From Erythrobacter sp. (lineage in GTDB: Bacteria > Pseudomonadota > Alphaproteobacteria > Sphingomonadales > Sphingomonadaceae): DNA of 64,000 nt. A program made the position numbers and the translations under genes. The notes below the pieces were generated by a model that saw nothing but the letters and a program-made list of their open reading frames with translations, made no database searches and was not told where the DNA came from. The stretch lies in contig NZ_JAMWYX010000002.1 in assembly GCF_024305245.1 (NCBI RefSeq), positions 320,264 to 384,263 of the forward strand, in the 5' to 3' direction. Positions 29,288-36,578 of the stretch are shown one piece after another; position 1 is the stretch's first letter, and each line of letters starts with the position of its first letter.

Positions 29288-30807
29288 TTTCCACCCCAGC
29301 GGGCACCGTCTTGAGAGGGCAGGGCCTCGATTGGGCTGAAATCGACACTTACCTTACACTGCCGACCGCCTTGGCAGATGCAGCGCCGGGCTTCGATATT
29401 CTTGGCACCGATGGCGGCACACAGCCCCGCATCTACGGCATGTCGCTTGTGTACGACCCCACCGGGGACATCACCATCGATGGTAGCGGTGTGCTTTCCG
29501 GCATCGGTACCAGCAACATCGTGGTCGATAACCGGCAGGTTCCCATCGGCGCGAACGCAGTCGTCAACAGCGAGTTCACACGGGGCAAGTTCGGGTGGCG
29601 GTGGCGTGGCGGCGGTTTCGAGAGCGAATGGGGAGTCAACCTCCCTACATGGTTCGGTCAACGCAACGTCATCTGGGCGCGCATACCCGGCACGGTTGCC
29701 ATTGGCGTTTCAGCCGACCTTTCGCCCGATGCTCTTTGGGGCGGTGGCAGCCTCGCCAATGCCCCGCTGTTCGCCATGCCTGTCGCGCCAGGGGACAGGC
29801 TCATTGCCAGCGTCCTTGCGGCAGAGCACCGCTGCACATTCCAGCTTTATATCCTGATCTTCGATGGTGCCGGGTCGCTTATCGGCGCTCCAGTTGTCGG
29901 CAACGGCACCCCGCTCGGTGCTGCCAATGGCGACCCAGCCAACTTCACACGTCTCTCTGTCTTTCAAAATTCTGCCCCTGCCAATTCGCGCTGGGCCATC
30001 CCCATGATTCGCCTGCTCGGAACCGGCGGAACCGACCCCTACATCTTCTTCACCGAGCCGATGTTGTCGAAGGTCGCGCAGGGACAGACGGTGGTCCCAC
30101 CTTACGTCCCCGGCAGGGCTGACCCAAACGCAGACGTGACCGCCACGGCGCAGCGCAGCATCGTCCCGCAATTCCCGGTCATTGAGATCAAGCAGGGCGA
30201 GGCCGGCAGTGTCGGCAACGGCAACCGCACCGTGACCCATGTTGCCAAGCGAGCCTTGGAAACGCTGACAGGTGGGACTTGGGATGAAGTTTCCCAGAAT
30301 GTCGGAACAGGGACGGTCGGCATCAATGCCAGCACCGGCTTGGCGACGATCGCCAACATCAGCATCTCTGGCGCATACGTCATCAAATACATCCACACAG
30401 ACGGCATCGAAACCGAACACCCCGTCAATGTCCTCTATGTCCCCGCGCCGCCTGCCGCTGGTGCGTCGGTGCAGACTGTCGGTTTCCAGCAGATCATCAC
30501 CAAGGCGCTCGAAAACGGCTCAGGCGTCTTCCTCAACGCTCAGCTCGCCCGATTGGCTGGCGGCAACAGCGGGACGATCACTTGCCGCATCGAACGGCGG
30601 GAACTTGGCGTCGGAACGTGGACAACCGCATTCGACGGGCCCGGTTCGTTCATCAGCGCCAGTGAGCCTGGCTCAGACTTCGCCAGCGGCACATTCGTCA
30701 ACACGACCGGATCGAAGCGCGTCTTCGAATTCCGGATGACCGAGGTTCGCTCGCCCGGAACGGCGGGCGGCGCACAAGTAGCATCCCAAACTTTTCTGGA
30801 AGGATAA
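29165..30807 (+). pseudogene. C-terminal part of a phage tail/host-specificity protein (5' truncated)
   Basis: Open frame entered mid-domain (GRYRLRYWIKTTGFTGDGTRFVFR...); carbohydrate-binding and Ig-like architecture; ends VASQTFLEG. No plausible own N-terminus. Confidence 0.75.
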
Positions 30808-30811
30808 GACC

Positions 30812-30940
30812 ATGAAGAACCTGATCGTAATCGCCGCCCTCGTTGCCCTCTCGGCCTGCGAGCCTGCCAGCGAACCGCGCCCCGAGCCGACGCTCGTGCC
30901 GATCGAGAACGAATGCCCTGAAGGCGAAGTCTGCCCCTGA
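30812..30940 (+). CDS. 42-aa phage lipoprotein
   Basis: MKNLIVIAALVALSACEPASEPRPEPTLVPIENECPEGEVCP; lipobox LSAC. Confidence 0.65.
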   Translation: MKNLIVIAALVALSACEPASEPRPEPTLVPIENECPEGEVCP

Positions 30941-30972
30941 TCCGTCGCCGCGAGCTGAGCAGGAGAGACATT

Positions 30973-31542
30973 ATGGCAAGACGCAAGAAGACCAGCATTA
31001 TCGCCCCATCAGACGCCGCTGAGGCGGCGCTGATGATCTGCGAATACGTCCAGCTCGATCGGGACCAGGCGCTCGAGAAGCTCGCGGCCGAGGATGCGAT
31101 CGACCGGATCAAGGCGCAGCGCGACAACCGGCTGCGGCAGCTGGAGGCGCAGGCCGCCGATCTGTTCGCTGGCGTGAAGGCCTGGTGGGAAGCCGGCGGG
31201 AAAGACGAGCTCGCCAAGGGCAAGCGCTCGGCCGAGGTCGGCGGCGCGAAGATCGGCATCCGCCTTACCCCGGCGGCGGTCAAGCTGGTGCGCGGCGTGA
31301 AGGCCGATGCGGTTGTCAGCTGGCTGAAGGGCATGCGCTGGTCCCGCGCGAAGGACTTTCTGCGGACCAAGACCGAACTCGACAAGCAGGCGGTGATCAA
31401 GGCGGTGCAGGCGGATGAGGCGATTGCCACTCGTTTCGCCAAGCACCTGACTGTCCGGCAGGTCGACGAATTCTTCATCGACACCGGCCTCGACGAGGAC
31501 GCGCTTCGCAAGGAAGCGGCCGCCTCGAGCCCGGCCATCTGA
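30973..31542 (+). CDS. Mu Gam-like host-nuclease inhibitor
   Basis: RIKAQRDNRLRQLEAQAADLFAGVKAWWEAGGKDELAKGKRSAEVGGAKIGIRLTPAAVKLVRG... Gam-family pattern. Confidence 0.8.
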   Translation: MARRKKTSIIAPSDAAEAALMICEYVQLDRDQALEKLAAEDAIDRIKAQRDNRLRQLEAQAADLFAGVKAWWEAGGKDELAKGKRSAEVGGAKIGIRLTPAAVKLVRGVKADAVVSWLKGMRWSRAKDFLRTKTELDKQAVIKAVQADEAIATRFAKHLTVRQVDEFFIDTGLDEDALRKEAAASSPAI

Positions 31543-31564
31543 CCCACTTCGAAAGGAAACGACC

Positions 31565-32086
31565 ATGGTGTCAATTCGCCATAATCCACCCGCTCCCGGC
31601 ACCGGACTGCTGGCGCGGTCGGCATACAACGCGGATCACGATGTGCCCGTCGCTACGCAGGCCGAGGCTGAAGCGGGTACGGCGACCGACAAGCTCATGA
31701 CCCCGCAGCGGACGGCGCAGGCAATCGCTGTCCTCGGGGCAAGCGGCACACCGGGCGCAGATGGAGCAGACGGTGCCGATGGCTTGTCGGCATACGAGGT
31801 TGCGGTTGCGGCGGGCTTTGTCGGGAATGAGGCTGCTTGGCTGGCCTCTCTTGTAGGCGAGCAAGGGCCGCAGGGGGAGCCGGGTGCTGATGGTGCGGAC
31901 GGGGCACAAGGCATACAGGGCATACAGGGCATCCAGGGCGAACCCGGTGCGGATGGCGCAGATGGAGCGCCCGGTGCAGACGGTGCTGATGGCCAAAGCG
32001 TAACGATCACCACGTTCACCGATGAAGCTCTGTTCAACGCTGCCACACCCGGCGCGCTCGAATTGCTGGTGCTGACCGATGCCTAA
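31565..32086 (+). CDS. Collagen-like tail fibre protein
   Basis: GEQGPQGEPGADGADGAQGIQGIQGIQGEPGADGADGAPGADGADG, G-X-Y repeats. Confidence 0.8.
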   Translation: MVSIRHNPPAPGTGLLARSAYNADHDVPVATQAEAEAGTATDKLMTPQRTAQAIAVLGASGTPGADGADGADGLSAYEVAVAAGFVGNEAAWLASLVGEQGPQGEPGADGADGAQGIQGIQGIQGEPGADGADGAPGADGADGQSVTITTFTDEALFNAATPGALELLVLTDA

Positions 32087-33833
32087 GCTGAACCTGCGCG
32101 CGGCCCTCCGTATCAAAGCCGCATCTGGCGAGGTGCTGGCGCTCAAGGGTACGGGGTTCTCATGGACGCGCCCATCGCTGGCGCGCGTCGTCTTCTCAGA
32201 ACTCGGTGACAGCCTCGTGCCGTCGAGAGGCACCGAGAATCTTGATGCCAACCGTGTGCTGGGAACCAATCCGCTCCCAACCAACGCTGCGCAGTTCGTA
32301 AATAACAACTTCGCTGGGGTCGGATTCCCGTTCGAGCAAATTGTCGAATCCGCAGGGCCGATCTGGCATCCTGATGGTGCCGATGGGGTCGGTCGAATCT
32401 CACCCAACGAGCGTATGCTGATTGACTATCAGGCTCTGGCTGGCGGCAAAGTCGGAGTCATTCCGCTTGCTACTGGCGGCTCGTCGCTTCAGGTGGGCTG
32501 GAACGTCGACACCGGGAGTATACTTGCCGCCCGCACGGCCTCGCACAACCTCGCGATGAGTCGGTTTGAGACATTCGATGGAGTCGCACCTATCGTCGGC
32601 GCGGTCGGAATCTCTTTGGGGTCAAACGACAACCAGCCAAAGAGCGTTGTCAAAGCTTGGATGGTCGACCTCGTTGCGCACGTCCGCGCCAACTTTAACG
32701 GTGTAGGGCCTACTACCCCAATCATCCTCTCCGGGCCTGCCAAGGGCGGTTTGGGTGGCGGCCCTGATTACCGCGCGGCCTACGAAGAGATTGCGGCTGA
32801 GACTCCGTATGTGTTCGTGGAGCATCCAGTTTGGCCGACTGCCGACCCTGAAAACCTGCATCCCACGCTTGCCGAGAACAACATTTGGGGCGCTGCTAAG
32901 GCTGTGATGGCGTTTAGTGGCCAAGCGACTCCAACTTGGAATACGCAGGTGGCTCAAGGCTCCTTCCCCGGCGAGCAGATTTCGATTCCACTCTCGCACT
33001 CAGGTCTGTTCGACGCGAGCAAATACGGTTTCGCCGTCATCACGGGTGGGGCCAATGCAGCCGAGTTCGAGGTTGCCGGGACTTGGCCGAATCAGGTGCT
33101 TCGCTGGGCCGGTAACGGAACTGGCCCAGTCGCCGGTAACTACGAAGTCGAGGTGTCCATTCGACTCAGTAACCAGTCGGTGGTAGCACCTCGAACATTC
33201 CAGCACGCAGTTGTGACTCGCTCGACTGTTATCTCGGCTGCTCATTCCCAGACCAACTTCAAGGCATCGAGTGGTTTCGCCACCGACACAGTCACAGGCG
33301 TGGTTCTCAAGCCGGGGCTGAACATCATTTCGATGCTTGCCGGAAGTGGCACTCCCAGAGCCGGGATTGCTTTGACCATCGCAGGTAACGCGGCCACGCT
33401 GCTGCACACTGCATCGACGGGGAACCACTTTGCGACGTTCGGCTTCGAGTCGGCCATCGAAACCACGGTCGACTTGGTGTTCACTTGGACAACGGGCACC
33501 ATAAGCAACTTGGTATACTCGACGAGCGTAGTGGCTGGAGTTCAGGCCACACCTGCCTCGACCGAGGCCAAGGGTTGGGGAAGTGCTTCGGCGCATTCGA
33601 CTCCATCACAAACCCTGCCAGTGGGCGGCCTGATCTTCGCGCAGTTTATCGGAAACTCCAACGCCTCCGACCCGTCTCCCGGTGCGGGCTGCACTCTGCG
33701 TGGTTTCCAGCGGGCTGGTTCTGGACATTACGGCGCGGCGTTGACTCGCGACTCAACCGGGGTGTCTACTCTCAACGTCTCCCCCGGCGCGTTCGGCGCG
33801 CTGGTCAGCTTTGCGCTTAATCCGCTGGCCTAA
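32079..33833 (+). CDS. Phage tail fibre with GDSL/SGNH hydrolase-like domain
   Basis: GDSL near the N-terminus (FSELGDSLVPSRG), GVISLGSNDN-type block (VGISLGSNDNQPKS), NLHPTLAENN as a possible catalytic His block. Confidence 0.65.
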   Translation: MPKLNLRAALRIKAASGEVLALKGTGFSWTRPSLARVVFSELGDSLVPSRGTENLDANRVLGTNPLPTNAAQFVNNNFAGVGFPFEQIVESAGPIWHPDGADGVGRISPNERMLIDYQALAGGKVGVIPLATGGSSLQVGWNVDTGSILAARTASHNLAMSRFETFDGVAPIVGAVGISLGSNDNQPKSVVKAWMVDLVAHVRANFNGVGPTTPIILSGPAKGGLGGGPDYRAAYEEIAAETPYVFVEHPVWPTADPENLHPTLAENNIWGAAKAVMAFSGQATPTWNTQVAQGSFPGEQISIPLSHSGLFDASKYGFAVITGGANAAEFEVAGTWPNQVLRWAGNGTGPVAGNYEVEVSIRLSNQSVVAPRTFQHAVVTRSTVISAAHSQTNFKASSGFATDTVTGVVLKPGLNIISMLAGSGTPRAGIALTIAGNAATLLHTASTGNHFATFGFESAIETTVDLVFTWTTGTISNLVYSTSVVAGVQATPASTEAKGWGSASAHSTPSQTLPVGGLIFAQFIGNSNASDPSPGAGCTLRGFQRAGSGHYGAALTRDSTGVSTLNVSPGAFGALVSFALNPLA

Positions 33834-34087
33834 TGCGATTCGTCCCATCACCCTTGCCCCCCAACTCGCAGCTGGTGCGGGTGTGCGATGGCGACGGGCC
33901 TGAATATTCTCGGCTGATCGTCGTCACGGTGGAAGGTGACTGCCTGTTCTTGCAGGGCTGGCTCGGATTCCCGTTAACGGTGGAGCAGTGGAGAGCCGGG
34001 GCAGCAGAGCATTTCAAGGATGCCAAGCGCGTTCTCTACTGGCGGTTCAGGAACGGTAAGTTCGTGTTGGTGGAGTTGATGCTGTGA
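33833..34087 (+). CDS. Hypothetical phage protein
   Basis: TAATG coupling to the fibre gene. Confidence 0.55.
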   Translation: MRFVPSPLPPNSQLVRVCDGDGPEYSRLIVVTVEGDCLFLQGWLGFPLTVEQWRAGAAEHFKDAKRVLYWRFRNGKFVLVELML

Positions 34088-34206
34088 GCAATCTCGCCCG
34101 GCTGATCCTCTCCCGCGCCAAGCACCAATGCGATCTTTGCGCCCTGAGCCTGTTTCTCAACGTCCTGCAATTCGGCCTGATCATGGCCTTGCATTTGAAG
34201 GGATAG
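34084..34206 (+). CDS. Hypothetical 40-aa protein
   Basis: GTG start: VSNLARLILSRAKHQCDLCALSLFLNVLQFGLIMALHLKG. Confidence 0.4.
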   Translation: MSNLARLILSRAKHQCDLCALSLFLNVLQFGLIMALHLKG

Positions 34207-34209
34207 CTG

Positions 34210-34599
34210 ATGCTGTTCGATCCTGAGCTTTTCGACCCGCCGCTTTTCGAAACGGAGGGCGCAGTAACCATCGCGCCAGATCCGATCTTCACCGTGACCC
34301 GCACCGATGCCGGCACGCCCTTCACCTTCACCGCCCCGATCAAGGATCCCGACAGTATCGAGCTGCACGGCATGGACTGGTCGGGCTGGCTGCAGGAGGG
34401 TGATACAATCACTGCGCGGGAAGTGTTCGCGGACATCGAGGGTGTCACGATCGATCAGGTGGCCGACGCTGGCGGCATTGTGTCCTGGCGCATTCAGGGC
34501 GGCGAGGTCGGGCAAGACTACATAATCACCTGCCGTATTACGTCGAGCAGTGGATTGCTCGACGATCGGAGCGTGCGCGTCCCCGTTCGGCCGCGATAA
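34210..34599 (+). CDS. Hypothetical phage protein, possibly fibre-tail adaptor
   Basis: LFDPELFDPPLFETEGAV...DQVADAGGIVSWRIQGGEVGQDYIITCRITSSSGLLDDRSVRVPV; beta-rich, in the fibre operon. Confidence 0.5.
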   Translation: MLFDPELFDPPLFETEGAVTIAPDPIFTVTRTDAGTPFTFTAPIKDPDSIELHGMDWSGWLQEGDTITAREVFADIEGVTIDQVADAGGIVSWRIQGGEVGQDYIITCRITSSSGLLDDRSVRVPVRPR

Positions 34600-34631
34600 G
34601 AATTCCCGCCCTTGTGAAAACGGGGGTGGCC

Positions 34632-34722
34632 GGGGCGTTGGACGCGCCCCGAACCGCGAGAGGGGGCTCTCGCACCTTGGGCCGTCATGACCGGCCCGTC
34701 GGCTCCCCCGGCCGCAAGCGGC
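34632..34722 (+). other. Four consecutive GC-rich hairpins in the leader of the Dam-like gene
   Basis: GGGGCG..CGCCCC (34632-34650); GCGAGAG-GGGG-CTCTCGC (34656-34673); GGGCCG..CGGCCC (34679-34697); GCCG-CAAG-CGGC (34711-34722). Confidence 0.55.
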
Positions 34723-34745
34723 GGAGCAGCGTTAGGTGCAGAACC

Positions 34746-35537
34746 ATGAAAGAAGAATTGACGCCAGTTCGCCCTGTCTAGCCGGTAGCCCCATGGCTCG
34801 GCGGTAAGCGCATCCTCGCCCGCCGGATCGGCGAGCGGATCACCGCCACTCCCCACACCCGCTATGTCGAGCCCTTCGTGGGCATGGGAGGCGTCTTCTT
34901 CCGCCGATCGGCGCGGCCGAAGCTGGAGGTGATCAACGACGTGAATCGCGATGTCGTTACCCTCTTCCGGATCCTGCAGCGGCACTACCAGCAGATGCTC
35001 GATGTGCTGAAGTTCCAGCTCTACAGCCGCGCCGATTTCGAGCGGCTGCGCGCCACTCCGGCCGACCAGCTGACCGACCTCGAGCGGGCAGCACGATTCC
35101 TCTACCTGCAGAAGACCGGCTTCGGTGGGATGGCGCGCACGTTCGGCATCGACTTCTCACGGCCGCGCTGGAGCCTCAGCAAGCTGGAGCCGATGCTCGA
35201 GGCGGTTCACGAGCGGCTCGAGGACGTGCTGATTGAGTGTCTCGACTTCGGCACCTGCATCGAGCGGTACGACAGCCGGCCTGGGACGCTGTTCTATTGC
35301 GACCCGCCCTACTGGGGGCATACGGACGACTATGGGAAGGACATCTTCTCACCGGATGATTTTGAGCGTCTGAGAGACCTCTTAGGCGGTCTTCAGGGGC
35401 GCTTTATATTGTCGATCAACGACCGCCCGGAAGTGCGCGAGCTATTCGCCGGCTTCGATATGGAGGAGGTTTCCCTCAACTATCAGGTCAGCGGGAAGGT
35501 GACTCCGGCACGGGAGCTGATAATCTCGGGGCCATGA
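34746..35537 (+). pseudogene. Dam-like DNA adenine methyltransferase interrupted by in-frame amber TAG at codon 12
   Basis: MKEELTPVRPV*PVAPWLGGKRILARRIGERI...YVEPFVGMGGVFFRR...LFYCDPPYWGH; TAG at 34779..34781, otherwise open. Confidence 0.75.
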
Positions 35538-35551
35538 AGGAGAAGCTGATG

Positions 35552-35773
35552 ACCAACACTTATGAGACGCTCGTTGCCGAAATTGTGACCTTGCTCGGTG
35601 AGAACAGGGCGGTGACCGTGTGCACCGCCACGGGAAAGATCAAGCTCGCCCACGCCTTCGTGCATGACCATGATCCCAACCTTCTGACGGGGACCACCGC
35701 AAATGAGCGAGGAGTCCTGATCCATGGGTCGGCAATCTCAGCGGTGCTTATTGACGAGAACGACGATGATTGA
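35552..35773 (+). CDS. Hypothetical phage protein
   Basis: MTNTYETLVAEIVTLLGENRAVTVCTATGKIKLAHAFVHDHDP... Confidence 0.5.
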   Translation, partial: TNTYETLVAEIVTLLGENRAVTVCTATGKIKLAHAFVHDHDPNLLTGTTANERGVLIHGSAISAVLIDENDDD

Positions 35774-36200
35774 GGCGACGGAGGGAGCCGTGGGCTCGGA
35801 TCGTAGGGGGAATGACATCTACGACCGCAGCCTGTGGCCAACGCCTGAATCAAACCCGATCGTGATCCTGCTGAAGCGGGGAGACGACTGGTACTCGAAC
35901 AAGGAGATCGTCGCTGCGCTCGGCTTGAGCCCCAATCGAGCTCTGCTGAGCAATTCCGCGGCTCGGTTCTCGCGGGAGATATTGCCAGAGGACACTGCGG
36001 TGGCAGGAAGGCGGGGGCTTGTGGGTACGAGCCGGATCAGCGCGGCGCACGGTGGATCGGAAAGGCTCTTCAGCCGTCGGGGGCTGGTGTTGGCTGCGAT
36101 GAGGACTGACACCGTCAATGCAGCCGCCTTCAGGGACTGGTTGGCATCGGAGGCAGCGGACATTGCATTCGTGCCCCAGCTGTCCCGCGCGGCCGGCTAA
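35766..36200 (+). CDS. Hypothetical phage protein, possible antirepressor/BRO-N-like
   Basis: ATGATTGA overlap with upstream gene; LFSRRGLVLAAMRTDTVNAAAFRDWLASEA resembles BRO-N C-terminal motifs. Confidence 0.45.
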   Translation: MIEATEGAVGSDRRGNDIYDRSLWPTPESNPIVILLKRGDDWYSNKEIVAALGLSPNRALLSNSAARFSREILPEDTAVAGRRGLVGTSRISAAHGGSERLFSRRGLVLAAMRTDTVNAAAFRDWLASEAADIAFVPQLSRAAG

Positions 36201-36282
36201 GGCGCTCCTGAGACCCTATTCAAGCCGCTTCGAGTGCTCCAATTACTCTTGTCAAATGTGCAGAAGCTCTTGTCCCGCTACA

Positions 36283-36287
36283 GTCAG
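36283..36287. repeat. Right target-site duplication GTCAG
   Basis: Identical to 22514..22518. Confidence 0.8.
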
Positions 36288-36371
36288 GTTCGAATCGCCG
36301 TCCACCGGGCGCAGAGGCCCGGCCGGACGAACGGATACAGCGAACCTAAACCGGAACTGCAGGGCACGAAT

Positions 36372-36578
36372 TTGGAAAACCGCCTCAAACATTTCCGTGA
36401 AAGCCACGGCTGGAGTCAGGGCGAACTTGCCCGGCGGCTCGGCGTTTCGCGGCAGACCATCAATGCGGTGGAAACCGACAAGTATGATCCCTCGCTGCCG
36501 CTGGCGCTGCGCATGGCGCGGTTGTTCGGCGTGTCTGTGCCGGAATTATTCATCGATCACTGGGAGCCTGAAGCATGA
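36372..36578 (+). CDS. Small XRE-family regulator (TTG start)
   Basis: ENRLKHFRESHGWSQGELARRLGVSRQTINAVETDKYDPSLPLALRMARLFGVSVPELF; no in-frame ATG between the element end and the HTH. Confidence 0.85.
   Translation: MENRLKHFRESHGWSQGELARRLGVSRQTINAVETDKYDPSLPLALRMARLFGVSVPELFIDHWEPEA

Larger units (their letters stand above)
22519..36282 (+). mobile_element. Mu-like transposable prophage, internally deleted (13,764 bp)
   Basis: TGT...ACA termini; 18/24 terminal inverted repeat match; 5-bp duplication; phage repressor/Ner, MuA N-terminus, Gam, tail fibre genes inside. Confidence 0.88.

Noticed and set aside
34518-34985. Minus-strand 155-aa ORF across the hairpin leader
   Set aside because: Overlaps the Dam-like coding frame antisense, no domain features; probably spurious.
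22526-36254. Alternative Mu-like ends TGACAAGAGT (22526) and ACTCTTGTCA (36254), a perfect 10-bp inverted repeat with TG/CA ends
   Set aside because: Flanking 5-mers differ (TTAGG versus AATGT), so no target duplication; the outer pair 22519/36282 has an exact GTCAG duplication and a longer alignment. The inner pair is better read as transposase-site repeats.
36286-36305. GGTTCGAATCGCC resembling a tRNA T-arm (attB in a tRNA gene)
   Set aside because: Flanking bases do not form a T-stem and no acceptor, anticodon arm or CCA follows; Mu-like transposition does not need a tRNA att site.
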